The notes under the pieces: generated by a model
Databases searched by the model: none
The model's input: only the letters and a program-made list of their open reading frames with translations
What the model was told of the DNA's origin: nothing
NCBI GenBank assembly: GCA_001465935.1
Contig: LNKV01000023.1
Location: 740,883 to 804,882, forward strand
DNA: 64,000 nt
Origin: Clarireedia homoeocarpa
Taxonomy: Eukaryota > Ascomycota > Leotiomycetes > Helotiales > Rutstroemiaceae
Reading direction: 5' to 3'
Program-made: the position numbers and the translations under genes
Shown here: positions 13,792-27,161 of the stretch, in pieces
Layout: each line of letters begins with the position of its first letter
Numbering within the stretch: the stretch's first letter is position 1

Positions 13792-13815
13792 ACACCAACA
13801 CCAACACCAACACCG
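13792..13815. repeat. ACACCA microsatellite
   Basis: About four tandem copies of ACACCA, the last one changed. Confidence 0.85.
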
Positions 13816-15059
13816 ACAACCAAATCAAATGCAAAATGTGTTCGAACAACAACTTCGAGATAATCAATCGTAGCCGACGACTAATCATTACTCATGTTCT
13901 CCCTCCGATTCGGCTTCATCCACCACTCTTCTGCTTCTCTCAAATCTCTTTCGCCATATGTACGAGAGTATTCTGCCGGTCTACCTGCAGCTAAATAGAT
14001 ACCTCGACGATATCCTTCCTCCATTGGATCTCTGGAGAGGCGAGACAACTCTTTGATAAGTCGTTGGTCGCTCTGGCATGCTTGTCGTTGACGCGGCACA
14101 TTCACTACCAACTGAACGTGAACGCGAACCCTCATCCGGTCAGTCCGTCGTATAATTAGTACCGTAAAGTACAAGCATGCGGAGGACTAGGTAATGCAGA
14201 TACCGATCTTGTGACGCTTCTCCAGACCTGGCTGGCACCGTAGAAAATCAGCACTCAATCGTTACTGCACAATCACGAACAGCCATATTTGCTTCTTCCC
14301 AAACCACACCCGACGTCCGTGATCACCGACGGGCAAGGCCAGGAAACCCCCAAGGAACGCCACGAAAGTTTCGACGTTTCGAACGATGTAGGAGCCAAAG
14401 ACATGTAAATCAAGCGGTCTCGTAACACCGGACAAACGCCCCTCCCCCCAGCCTGAGGAGCAAGGATTCTAAATTGTTTTCTTGGGGTATTCTTGGGGTA
14501 ACAGAAGAAAAACCATCCGTGAGACTCTGACTACATTGACGATCTTGGGTCGTTTCTGGCAGCCAGCCAGGCCTTTCGATAGCACACAACCTAGTACTTT
14601 GTAAGATAGCCCAGTAAAATACCACATACTTTCATCGCCAGTTTCGCCTCATCTTGAACCCTTGCATCGCTCGCTGCAGTACGGGAAGCAATAAGGGCCG
14701 TTCGCGCGATTCGCAGTTTCGGAAAATCGGCAGGAGTTTGATTACCGTCACGTGACTATGGAGCTATTTACGAAAACCTTTCATTGCTTCATCGCTGGCG
14801 CTGGCGGCCTGTCGCAGTTGCGGTCGCGACTCCTCGGAAGTATAATATCCCTCAGTTTGCAAGGATAAGAACCTGGAGGGTGCACACGAGCAAGAAAAAA
14901 GACGCAAAGTACGGGTTTGGTTATGAGTGATTATTGATTCAGATAGAAACCGTTGGCAAGTCGCAGGTCGGCCTGGCTCCGGCTCGGGCTCGGGCTCATT
15001 CCATTTACCTCGACATATCACATTTGACCCAGGGCTCTTGCTGTTCCCATAGAGTACTC

Positions 15060-15118
15060 TTTTTTTTTCCTTCTTCTTCTTCTTCTTCTTCGTCTTCCTC
15101 CTCTTCCTCCTCCTCCCA
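15060..15118. repeat. TTC/TCC pyrimidine microsatellite
   Basis: A T-run followed by about seven TTC copies and then TCC-rich sequence, all pyrimidine except one G in the middle. Similar tracts are common just upstream of fungal transcription starts, but no clear gene follows. Confidence 0.85.
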
Positions 15119-15787
15119 GGTTTCCTCATGTCTCAGTACGGAGTCTACGAAAGTATGAACTACGAGATGCTTCCAAGTCTTCCAAAGTCAGCCAAGCTAT
15201 TCTACTCTGCTACTTTGGAGGCGGTGCATCAAGCGCCGGTCAGCCCGAGACCAAAGAAGAGACGAGGAAAAATCGCCCAGTACTGTACTTGCGTTCGAAG
15301 ACATGTAAGCTATTGCATATGCAAACTGGACAATGTCATTCATTCTATGCTACTTTGACGGTTTGTAGTTCGCTGAGGTTATCAGAGGCCATGCCAAACA
15401 CTATAGGTGCATGGCCATAGGTTGCAGGGACACACCACACATATGTGCAGTGCAGAAATTGCTAGCTGACCTGCAGGAAATGAAGGGGAAATCCTGGAAA
15501 TACCTGGGAAACTGTTGCGATAGTCACCCAATTTCCTCCGAACATACAGAAGCTACAACCGCACAGAACTCGAATGCAAAAGCTACTTACGGTTTAACTT
15601 TCCGCAGGCTGGGCCGCCAAATCCTCCCCCCACGATACTACGATAATACTACGTCCCACGATTCGTGTTACAGGTTTGCAATGTATCGGTGAATTACAAC
15701 CTTCATTGCTCGAAGCGGATTCTTGGACAACGGCGCTTTGAGGAGGACCTGAGTCAATTCGAAATGAAACTGCAAGGAAAATACCTT

Positions 15788-15816
15788 ACCTGTTGTTACC
15801 TGTTGTTACCTGTTAC
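15788..15816. repeat. short 10-nt tandem repeat
   Basis: Two and a half copies of a CTGTTGTTAC-type unit in non-coding sequence. Confidence 0.8.
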
Positions 15817-16436
15817 CCGCCACTTCTTGGATCGCGCTTTGATCATTATTCGCATCTAGGCAAAATGGAACGGCGTATAAATAACGGCTTGGGGTTGAAA
15901 CGATCATCCAAAATCCTCCAGCCAATCTCGACCTTGGGAATGAAAACCCGTTCAAAGACCGTTTTCACACTTTCTTCGTCTCTACTTCGGTTACCCCTTC
16001 ACCGTTACTTCGTTTCATGATCTGGCCCCTCTTGAACCCGCATCTAAATGCAACATTTGGACAAATGTCAAAACATTCGAGAAGAGAACGGACGACACTT
16101 GTTTCGCGCTCATGTCTGTCTAACACAAATTCAGGTCCGAGGTTGATAGAAGAAGAGAAAATTGTTCTAGCTTGGCTGCAAAAGTCTTCGTGGCGAGCTG
16201 CCCTACTTAGATCTGGATCTACTGGATGTCCGTAGGGAATAGTGCGAGACAATTCAAACATGCGGCCAATTATTTTCGACCATTTAGTCCAGTATGTATT
16301 TCAATTGAGTTGATATTGATATTCGGTTTCTAGGGAAAAAGACGGTCTTCAATGAAAGAATCACACTATGAAACTAAATCTTGGAGCCGATTTCTGCTAT
16401 TTTGGCCTGGCTTTCAACCCCATCATCCAAGAAAAC

Positions 16437-17266
16437 CTACACGTGCTTGGCGAAAAGTTCCCCGTACTGGTACAAAAATCCGTGAGCGGAATTTGGATAC
16501 ACATGCAGCTCTGCATTCGGCAAGATCCTCTGCAATGCGAAACTATTCTCTGTAGGAATCAATGTATCATTATCCCCATTCGCCACTAGGACAGGAATTG
16601 TAATTTCTTTGATTCACGCAACGGCACCATCAGCCTTCCGGTCAGAGAAATCACTAAAAGCAATGATCTGACGCTTGGCGGTTTCGACATTGGCATGTGG
16701 TGCACGCGGTCTTGAGAACGAGAAAGAATTCGACCCCATGATGCCTTAGCAGCCAACCGACCTTGAACTGTATTGTTGAAGAAACTCAGAGCCCAACTCT
16801 CCACGAATTCTTCCTGGGTTTCGGATTGACTCAGAGCCTCAACCATTTTGCTAGGACCATGAACTGTGTTCGGACTACCGCTAGTGCGTGTTCCTGCCAG
16901 CACAAGTTTGCGCACCATTCCCTTGGGCGCCGCAAGGGTTACTTGCTGTGCGACGGCACCTCCCATGGAGAATCCAAATTCCGCCTGAGCTTTTTCCTAT
17001 GCCTGGATAATCGAGGAGAAGGAGGGTGCGTGTCTTGGCGAGGGCGTTGATGAGGATGGGATCCCAGAAGTCCATGTTGCCACGGAAGTGTACGAGCATG
17101 ACCAGCGGAATTCCTTGCTCCTTTCCGAAAAGACGATATGCGAAGCGGATGCCATTGGCTTCGATGAACTTGGTAACGGCGGTTTGCTGAGTAGATATGT
17201 TGAATTTGACTTGGAAATGAGTGGTGCCATAGATTGTGGTGAGAGTTGTTGATATTGCTAACTTCT
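16437..17266 (-). pseudogene. alpha/beta-hydrolase pseudogene
   Basis: Read on the minus strand, the fragments line up in order with a typical alpha/beta-hydrolase but lie in different frames. The first part (about 17200-16985) gives FIEANGIRFAYRLFGKEQG, then MLVHFRGNMDFWDP and LLLDYPGIGKSS. The frame then jumps straight to the nucleophile elbow GFSMGG, so roughly 30 residues that normally lie between are missing (junction about 16970-16995). A second frameshift lies near 16682-16705, after SWGRI. An in-frame TGA sits at 16614-16616, before the acid-residue region VLVANGDNDTLIP and the catalytic His region NSAHGF; the reading ends at the TAG at 16437. No start codon is visible; an acceptor-like TGTAG near 17267 suggests a lost upstream exon. 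The whole catalytic order can still be seen, so the decay is fairly recent. Not expected to make an enzyme. Confidence 0.85.
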
Positions 17267-17267
17267 A

Positions 17268-17871
17268 CACGCAGGATAGAATATATAAGTAGATAGAAAT
17301 TATACTGCACAACATTATCACACAAGTACTATTCTTCTCTGTATTTATAAGTTGAATACGGAGAGACGGTGTATGGAGTATTAAAAAGTCCGAGATATAA
17401 TTTAAAGTATTGTAGAATAATTGAACGATCATTAGCGACATCTCTCTCAACTGTCGCAACTGTTATATGTATATACTTAAAACAGATATTCCAACGTCGA
17501 TATTCTGATATTGCCAAAAGAACGAAACTTAGTTGTATTGCTTTGTGATTGCTGTAGGTTTTAATTGATATTCAGATGGAAAGATGTTTACACTTTCACT
17601 GTATAAAGTCGGCCTATAGAATATCATATCTTGGCACATTCCTGATTAGGCAATTCTCACTTCCAAATTAGGATAATGCCACCTATCCCCCATATTACTG
17701 CTTTATCTTCTTCGGAATCATGAAGCATACACTCTGATTCTTCTAACTTCCCACACACAACTTGGCAACATCTTTAACGATTTGGGACCAAAAGATCAAA
17801 CCGTACAGGATTACAGTTACATCAACCTAAGACAAGGCGGCACAGCAACAGAGCTCGGTTTCTAGTATCAC
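17268..17871. other. gene-free stretch upstream of TF-like gene
   Basis: AT-rich non-coding sequence between the hydrolase pseudogene and the next gene. It may contain the eroded 5' part of the pseudogene. Nothing else recognised. Confidence 0.45.
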
Positions 17872-19605
17872 ATGAGTACCATGGGGAAAGTGGAAATGAA
17901 TGGGTTAGAGATCACGATATATAAGGATTGGCATATCGGAGGTAAAGTGCACTGGACTTCTTCAACGGAATCGTCCCCAACATCTACCAGCAAGTCGTTG
18001 GGGTCAGGCTCCGAAAAAAGAGGAACTGGGCGTTCTAAACCAGATCAAAAGTTTGCGTTCGTCAACACGACGCATATTGGAAAGACAAAGGATCCTGATA
18101 TCCGAAAGTTCGTCAGAGCTCATGTGAGAAAAGACTATCTCAGGAAGCACCAGAGTAACGGCGTGCGCAAATCTACCCGCCGTTCCCCACCCAACACTCA
18201 ACTGGCAACCCCAGCCCCATCATCGCCATCTATGGATTTATTATGGTATGACACTCTGGTGATTGAAGATGCGATTGGGGTTCCGACCTCCCTGAGCCTC
18301 TCGCCATGGCCCATCAACATGACTTATAAGATGCATCAACTTCTGAGCAGATACCTCACTCATGTTAGCTCGAGCATGTATCCTTTGTCGGAATATCTCT
18401 CATCAAATCCTATTCGGTCTCCTGAATGGTTTCGCTTCGCTGTCAATGACCCATTGATGCTTCACGGGGTGATATACGCCGGTGCCATTTATATCGCTTT
18501 ACTTGAGGGTCGTAGAGACTCGGAAGACTCGGTAACGTATTTGGCAAAGGCCACAGAGATGGTCAACGAGAGACTGCAGACTAGCGAACAGGTTGACGAT
18601 GGCGTGCTCGCTGCATTGTCTTGTATAGCACTGGGTGAAGTAAGTTCACAACGTTGCGCACAAGGCGAAGTGACCGGTCTAACTAGAATTACTACACGTA
18701 GGCATCTACAGGCCACCTGGATCAATGGCATGTTCACATGCGGGGTATACAACAAATGATAAACACGCGGGGCACGATATCATCACTACCAGTCATCATC
18801 CAAACGAAACTACGTCGGTATGTAATTCTCATGAATATGAGAAAAAGATTAATACTAACAAGGTCACAGATCCGATGTCAGCGGTGCGATTGATTATGCC
18901 GCTGTCCCATATCTTCGTTACGAAAGAGTGCATACGGGGGTCAGCATATCTAGAGTTCTAAGGCCGCAGATCGTCAGAAACATCAACGTCTATGTTTCAT
19001 TCATATTTACACAACATGGCATACATGCCAAACTTCGAGAAATCATGCTGAATGTGGCACTTTTTTCCCAATCTATCAACTACGCTTCTAATACAGGAAT
19101 GGTTTTCGATCCCGAAGAGTTTTCAGATGATTTGTACTGGATCGAGTATCAATTACTGACCTTTCCTACATCCTTGAGCGGCCAAGTAACGGCCATCGAT
19201 GAAGCGACTCGTATTGGAGCACTCTTGTTCATGAAAAGCATTCTTCAAGAATACCCCCACTCCACGACTGGACCCTCTATCCTCTTGCAAAAACTACAAA
19301 AATCCTTATCCACAATTGATATCACAAAACACGATCGTCAGTGGCTTATTTGGTTATGCGCAATTGGCGCTCTTCTCTCCAAACCTATGACGCGAACCTG
19401 GTTTGTGGAGAAGCTGGCGGGGTTGCGGACTATGGAGTGCTTGGAGGAGCTTGATGTACAGCAGCAGCAGATTTTCCCAATACCAGCGGATACAGGCTGC
19501 CGAAACATAGATTTGTGGAGTTTACTGGATCTGGGTAGATTTATTGGCGAGCACGATCTCCTGCTCCTTTGGGAAGATGTACAACTACAGCTGGAGGGAA
19601 AGTGA
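17872..19605 (+). CDS. fungal transcription-factor-domain-like protein without DNA-binding domain
   Basis: Three exons: 17872-18639, 18702-18817, 18870-19605, about 539 aa. The N-terminal half holds the motif FVNTTHIGKTKDPDIRKFVR followed by AHVRKDYLRKH, characteristic of a large fungal family that carries a Fungal_trans_2-type region. The middle contains WFRFAVNDPLMLHGVIYAGA and, across the first splice, LDQWHVHMRGIQQMINTRGG, both typical of that domain. The start at 17872 has no upstream exon with a Zn2Cys6 or zinc-finger motif, and many relatives likewise lack one, so it may act as a co-regulator or have lost DNA binding. The second intron ends after an ACTAAC branch point. The join into exon 3 is less certain than the first. 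No target can be named; its neighbours are a pseudogene and a long gene-free region. Confidence 0.75.
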
Positions 19606-22600
19606 TTGCGATCGTTGTTTTTCATTCGAGCTTTTCCGTAAATGTTCAACCACACACACTACTGTACAATGACTACTTGTGGCTGGCTGTTAGCGTTCGC
19701 TGACCGACATCGCAACATTGCCTTTTACGGACCTTCGCCAAACAGACAGCACGTATTATCTCAGCCCTGTCTGCATGTGTGGTCATACGACATTTTTGGA
19801 TTCATGCTCGTGGGGGGGTCGGCGGTTTGGGTTGCCACACCACACCACCACACCGCGATGGACTAACTTCGGCATCATTGGTACTGTACTTTGTCTCAAA
19901 ATCGGTAAGTTACCTTGGACGTAATAGAGGACACCAAGAATATTCTATTTGTTCCATGGTACCTGCATATGGGATGAATGGATGCTGCAAGGTATGAGTG
20001 GAATCTCGTAAGGCACACTCTCTCACATCGTTATTGACACACCTAGCCAACGTGCAGATTCCGAGGTGCCACTCGGTCATGCCTTCACCGATCGGCGTTT
20101 CTTGCTGGTTGTTCACCGTTCGCCTCATTCATTCCGTCTTTTCGATTCGCCTTCCAGAATCGCGGAATTCTCTCTCGCTTTCGACTGGTTCAGCTGCAGA
20201 AGTGGCGGCGACATAAGGCCGCAGAGACGTATTGATCTGCCGTACTAAAGCATACCCCCACCAAGTGAGCATATCCATTTGACAACGGCATCCTTTGGGG
20301 ATAATCGAAAAATGGGATGTACGCAAAATCCTCAGAGCAAATTGTCATCTAGACTAAGGTGGCCGATCTGTGCCGTAATGCCGTGAAACATTTCGTTCTT
20401 GAGTGAGGCATTTACTGGGGTTCACTGCAACTTTTCTCATCCCAAGAAAAAGACGCCATAGAGGCGCAATGTCGGCGCTACCATCCGATCCGCTCCGACG
20501 TTCTATTCTAGAGGTGGCCATCGGTATACGTACGCGTATAAGGTTACCGTGATAATGATTTGCCCAATTTTCCGGCTCTGGAGATCCGACGGGGAAGCGC
20601 GTACTACTGCAGCGCGAGCGCGACGTTGAAGAAATACTAGAGCCAATATATCCCTCAGTGGGTACTCTCTTCTATCCCGATTTCTCAAGTTCGAGATGGC
20701 TGGCTGGCTGGCTAGTCGGCACATACCCGTCGTCGCTACAAAGGACTCCAAAATGGGATGTTGAAGGACTGGGAAGTGAAAATTACCTCAAAGCTCTAGA
20801 TTCAACCTCCGTCCTAGAACCGGACCTCGGAAGTCGGAGGATAGGAACGCAGCTCGCTGCTTCTCTCATAGGACCGCAGATAAGGAGCTCTCTACATGTA
20901 GGGTCGCTTTTCATGCAGTGTATCGCGTCGCATCTGGCTTACTACTCTGCATTACTACTCTCCATGCTGCATTACTCTGCAGGTTGTGGTATTGAAGACT
21001 AGGTATTGCTGCCACTGCTACTATCTACGGTTTACCTTGGCTATGAACGGAATCAAGTGATGTTCCCCATTGTGTATAAGTTCATACAAGCAGAGAATAC
21101 GTGTTACATCGACATTGATGCTGCGACCTGAGATGTAGCCGCTGGATTGCATATCGATGCGCGTCACTTAGTTCACTTAGAGGATTCCGGGCGCACGGGA
21201 ATGAATAAGCTATGCACCACGGCCGCGGTTATGCTTCTTTTGACCTACTGTACATCGTGTGCAAATTCTGGGGTTGGAAATTCACTCTCCTATTCCTCTA
21301 TGGGAAACTTGTTTGTTGAAGTGATACTACTACAAAAGGTTAGAATACCTTTGTCAAGGGACGAAGGGTATGTTACATCCTAGTGGGTCCGGGCAGACCT
21401 TAATGAGGCATCTATTCTTTCCTCCTGCCGGTTCGTGACGGCTCCGCACTCAATGTCGCGGTCTCCCGAGCTCTACTGCGGCTTCCTTTACGTATAGTTT
21501 ACGGCATGTGGTAGTTCAATGTTATAATCACAGTGGATTCTCCGCAATACATGACGGACACCAGCGTCGGACAAGACAGCGGAGGGAGCGCGGGGGCTAC
21601 GGCATGTCATGATTTATAATAAACCTGGAGCCATATCATTCGATAGCGTGCCCTTAATCCTCCTATGTAGCGCTGTTGAGCTAAACCTGCAGCTGTTAGT
21701 CTGCACCGAAACGAGACGCGATGTCGGAGTCGGAGTCAAGGGTCTGGGGGCTACGCCCGTAGGGCTGAAGGGTCGAATCGTGAGATAACTACCGTTAGAT
21801 GTGTGGGGTAATCCGTGTATGTGCAAGGGAAGATGGCCGGGTGATGGATGTATTTCGATTTTGTGGTGTATCATGTTCTGGTGGCCGTGTGTGTGTGATG
21901 TGATATTGATATTGGAGTCTCTATTCCAAGTATGGTGTTCGCAGTTTTTGAAATATTTGTTCTTTTGGTGTGTTACCCTTGTGCAAAGCATGATATATGG
22001 ATTTAGTTGCTTGGAGACTTCCTGGTCATGTGTGTTGAATAGACTCCGAGTTGAGTGTGTAAGCAATCTTCAGACGTTACGGAACTATTCGAAGATACGA
22101 AGTTTACCCTATCATACTCCCTCTCATTACACGGCGTCGACTATATTATACATTAAGTGTTGTATCAAGGGCTGCTTACTAACTCATCGACCAATTCCAA
22201 AACAGTAATATTCAATACGCTTTTGAGATCTCTATTCTGGTAAATGTATACATGAGTTCTCAATGTTCATATTCAACTTCAACAATCAGATATTGAGTTC
22301 TCAATATTTGGGTTTTGCTTGAACAATCAGAAATCAGAAGTTGATCGGGCAGTTGGTACGCCACACTGGTGTATGACATTTCAAATTGCCCATGGCCGGC
22401 TCTTGGCCCTGGTAACACTTCATATTAACATCGCAATCTCATGAGGTGTTCTGTTCCGTTCTATGTTTGCACTACTTCGGGCGGAACTTTGTGGCTTGAA
22501 CATCAAATTAGCTTCGCGTTTGGAATATTACGATGATCACGCCCACTCGCAGTACTTGTATGATGGATGTTCCACATGTCTGTCTTCTGCTACGATGTGT

Positions 22601-25600
22601 CCTGTTGAAGAACAATTGAGAAGGATACCTACGATATCTGGATCACGGTTGGAAATGGAGTAAGCTGAGCTGATGGATGGATGGATGAACGCTGTTGGGC
22701 ATATATATATATATATTGTCGTTCGCCAGGTATTTGAGCTTGCGTTCAAGATCGACTGCATAAGATCGATCACCTTTGGTGGGATGCTGCCATGAAGTAG
22801 TCATCTACATGACGAAAGACTGTGGGAGGTGTCGGGACTACTGAGTGATGAGAACTTGCGGTTGTCTGTAGGTGGGTAAACTTCTAATGTCTTTACCAAA
22901 GCCAGACAGGGGCATATCCGATGATATCCACGCTTGATTTATCGCTGCATTGTTATCTCTTTCAATGATCTTGGTTGATACTTGTGGGAACCCCATCATC
23001 TCTTCCCCGGAGTTCATCATGCAGAGTCGGTTTCCTTCAAATGAAGGTTGTGCAGATGCTGCTATCTGATTCTGAAGAATTAGGAGTTAAACGCTGAACT
23101 TAACTTAGTTACCTTAATTATTACTGCTCGTTCTTTCCTCCGCTACAATGGACCACTCGCAGCTACCTGGTTCCATCTTTCACACCCGTCCAAAGCAGCG
23201 GAGTGGTAGATGCTACTCCGAGTGCCCTCCTGCTTGTCTTGTACGAGAATTTCCCATCGTTGATTCTATCAAGTCAAGCATAGGAAACCAGCCCACAACA
23301 TCTAGTGGTTGCCACCCGACTTTTTACATATAGAATGAAAGTCAGAGCCAGATGCTGAAAACTCGTCTGCTGCAGCACTGAAAGAAAAGATCCTGGGGTA
23401 GGTGTGTGTGGAGCTTCGTGGAAACATAACGTGGTGCGAGATCTGGGGTAAGATTGCAGATCTGGTTTGGTGGGGTTACGTATGCCTCCTGCATATGGAT
23501 ACATATCATATAGTTGCAAATTAGCGGATCTATATCGCTAGTTGCTTGGGTACATGGACTCTTTCGGCACTACAAGGGATTGGGCGTGGTCGAGAAGTCC
23601 TCGTGGTCACTTGAGCTGTGCTTCAGTATACGATGGTATCTCATCATCGATGGAACACTTTTATAACACTTTCTTACATAGCCCTATCTTACATAGATCA
23701 ACTCAAATATGGTGTCCCGAAACTTAGTTAAGCATTGTGAATTACCCGGGATATCACGGATGTGTTTCATCAGTAAATGTGACCAGCAGTTCTCTTCCAA
23801 CTCATATATCAAATTTGTTATGACACTAAACTCTGTCGAGATCACAGGCATCATAGCTCTGTCTACCTTGATGACTAAATGTAGGAGGAAAATTGGTGAT
23901 CCAGTGGCCTTGTGGTGGTCGACGCCGTGCTAGCGCACTTGTTATTCCTTTTATGCTTTTATCCTAACCCGTAAGTGGAACCTTGAGTGAAAGCTGCATC
24001 ATATCACACCACCCTTTTACCACTCCATATCCGACCATCATGGTGAGGCCGAGCTCGAGATGCGCCATCTGCTGTAGATCTAGAATATATCAAGATCTTA
24101 CCCAACCAAACAATGTTGTCCGTAGTTATGAATATATGACGCACCGTCTAACTGAATAGGACTAAGAATATGGCCCATTGCTTACCATGGTTTGGTGATT
24201 ATGGTACTAAGTGGGCCCCAGAATCAATTTGAAAAGTCAGATGGCTCTGGATGTTCTATCGACCACTTGTCAGGCCCCAGGATGGAAGGGTAAGTTGCAG
24301 TGGGTTCTCTTCCTAGATGCCACCACTCCCTACCTGTTGTTCTTTTTCATAGACACGAAGTCGTTTGGCGAAAGCCGGAGAATGGTGGCATCAGAAGACA
24401 CTGCATGACCAGTGGAGTGACTGGAGTCGGTAAAGCGATGATATACTTGCAATGCCTCCAGTGCGGAGTCTTTGGTATTCTGGTGTTCCAAGTACTTCCA
24501 TCCGTCGCGCGGTTTTATCTCGTTTCTTCTACTACCAAAAATTCTGGTTTTATGCGTGTTTAACCACTGCTGAAGTCATCTATGAACGGCACCAAGTTCT
24601 GCTCCACGAGACTGCACTGCACACCTTGTGAAGTTGCCTAGAATAACTCAGTTATTCATGCTAGTTCGTCGTTCAGCAATGGCAGATGGTTCTGTCATGT
24701 GATCATGTAAACCTGCAAAGCTCGCGTCGACTTCAATACACCAATCGAACAGCCTCCTGTGTTGTGCGCGGATCAGAGTCTCGAGTGGCGCTTCGAGTAG
24801 CACCACAAAGCATGTTTCGAATAGAGTCGAATACTTATCAACTCAATGAACACGGGTCATTCTCGAGAGCTTCTGAGCATGGTAGCTGGCATGAGTTGAC
24901 GTCGAGAGAGACGAGAAAGTTTCGCAGCGCACGAATATAGATAGGTCTCGCCGTATGTGCAAGCCATGATATTTAACCGTCTATTTCCAAGCAAGATCCA
25001 GTGAACTACTGGACTGGACATTGCACCTGAAATTTGGGCCTTGGTTTGAGTGCAGTCTACCCTTGGAGTTTATGGTAGAATTTTGCGAGGAGTGCGGTTG
25101 AAATCGTTGTCCTGTTGTCTTTTCTTTCATTCTAGCCATAGTTCTTGCTCGATATTCTATGTTTTCAGAGTAACGGCATATCTTGGCCAGTGTTACCACA
25201 ACGAGCGCCAATATTTAGGAAAATTGCTTGGTTAACTGGTCTAAAGGTAGACCTGGGCCAACATTCCGAGTGTACTCTCTCAACCCAATCACAACTAGAG
25301 AGTCTGTAGCTACCTATATAATTATCAAAATATAACGCTGCTTTTCTGGAGTTTTCATTCAAACACTAGTTTTTCAGCTCATTGAAAGACTAGATTGTGT
25401 ATGACTTGAGCAGAAAGATGAAATGCATTCTTGGGGACGTTATCCGGATTAGGCAATGCCGTGTATGTGTGAGAAGAATGTTAGTTTGATTTTCTGCCCA
25501 AGATTGAATTCCGTTTACTTCTATGTAGTCTGGTGGCTCTGAAAGCTCGGTGCATCCTCATGAGGTCGTTAAAGATACCAATCTAAGAGTGAATGCTGGC

Positions 25601-27161
25601 AGGATGAAGAGCACATTCGAACTGGTGTTTCCCGAGCCGAGAGTTCCATGTTGAACATGGGAGAGTATGATATAAGTACATACTGGCGGGTAATGCGGCA
25701 CATGGGTAGGTCTGGGAAAGATCTCTAGAGCGAGAAACACAAGTGAGAACGCGGATGGAGCGAAAGAGAGATACTTGCGCACCGGTGAATGAAATACATA
25801 GTTGTATGATCAATAGATTCGTGCTTGGTGGAGCGGCTGGAGAGATACCTATGTCGACGCACCGATCTGATCCACGGGTGCAAGAAAACTAATCCTTCCC
25901 AGATCATTCATGTTACCTATGCTGCCTCCCAAAACTTGCTGCAAGCGATGTCCTTCAGACAACCTTACCATCTGATAGACTTGTGCTTCTATTCGAACTT
26001 TACGAAGGCGGGCGGCACACCGAGTCGACACCTCTTCTGTGCATCGTAAACATAATAAATCATGATGTTTTCACATCAAAGACTGGCATTGAACAATCCA
26101 GCACGAAGACATGGTGGAATGCCTTTGGAGCCGAAAGCATTGCCGGTGTTTAAGGTTAAAATACGGGAGACTCAATGTAACGAAATTCGTGCCTCTAAGG
26201 TAGTACTTACTGCTGATAGGCCCTACTTGACCGCGGCAGTTGAAGCTTGCATTTATGGCACGTGAAATACGGATGAAAAACCATTTCCGGCATTCAGCAC
26301 TGCAGATCATCGGCGCCCTGAACTGACACCTTGTTGAGGTTCCATCAGAGGTTGAGAGAAGATGGCTTGCAACAACACCAAATTACGATGGCCTGATCGG
26401 GTGTTACAGATGATTATAAAGAAGAAGGTGCCAAGGCTTCGGGACTTGCTCGGTAAAAGCGAGTCATAGAACAAAACATGGGCTCGCGGCTAATTGGTCG
26501 TTCTCAACACTCTTCGACCTTCTTTAGGAAACTCCGGCCCCGAATTTCTGGGGACCTTCGGAAAAGTGTTTTGCCTACGAGTATGGATCATTGTGGCTAT
26601 TGGAGACGGGTTGATTAGGGTTGTGATAGGATAGGAGTTTTAATCTAACCTCCATACTCTAGAAGTCCTGGTTTCCCCCTCTCTACCTCTCCGGATGGCG
26701 TCAATTTTGTAACGCTGTGGAGGATTTAGATATGGCTTAGAACGGGGTTTGGAGAGGGGGGACGCGCAATTCTTTTTACTATCTACTTCCCATCCCCATA
26801 TTTTGGCTTGGGAACATGGGGCCCTAGCATAAACGTCTGGGGGCGTGTGGAGAATTGACAACTAGAGACTTGTTTCGACAAATATAGGGTAGTTCGCCCA
26901 TTATATATTCTTTCTCGGTCCCGCCGCCTCTATGTCATAGTCTTCAAGACCTACTCTCTTTCTCCTTCAATTCCTGTCAAGCCGCCCTGTCGAGGAGTTC
27001 GCGAGCTTGTTGATTGTCAATTAGAATTTTCATGCTCGTCTTGCTTGAAATATCATCAGGTTCTACGTCAATGCAGCAACCTTGATCAGTCATTGTTCTG
27101 CACTTCGACAAGCTGTCGACCTACCAGAAGCGGCAAGCTGATACATCCAGAAGCACGCAGA
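19606..27161. other. 7.5-kb gene-free region
   Basis: I found no gene, tRNA or recognisable transposon on either strand. Short ORFs are scattered and have no family features. Simple features only: a GGAT run and an AT alternation near 22676-22715 and small imperfect duplications near 20935-20985. Base composition is ordinary, so this is not an AT-rich RIP block like the right end. The last few hundred bases before 27162 should carry the promoter and 5' leader of the MFS gene. Confidence 0.45.

Larger units (their letters stand above)
9788..16436. other. 6.6-kb gene-free region upstream of the H+-ATPase gene
   Basis: No coding region with recognisable homology on either strand. The region is studded with simple repeats and pyrimidine tracts (for example around 13170-13220), and the first kilobases presumably include the promoter and 5' leader of the H+-ATPase gene. 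A short ORF at 15128-15358 follows a TTC-rich tract, but its product resembles nothing I know, so it is not called. Confidence 0.45.

Noticed and set aside
15128..15358. Possible small gene after a TTC tract
   Set aside because: It has a pyrimidine tract before the ATG and a basic segment, but no recognisable domain, and 76 codons occur by chance. Transcript data would be needed.
21765..21790. tRNA-like GGTCGAATC sequence
   Set aside because: No matching A-box or acceptor stem could be paired; no tRNA was found anywhere in the window.
21614..22208. Overlapping 150- and 135-codon frames on both strands
   Set aside because: Composition is not coding-like, they overlap each other and no motif is visible.
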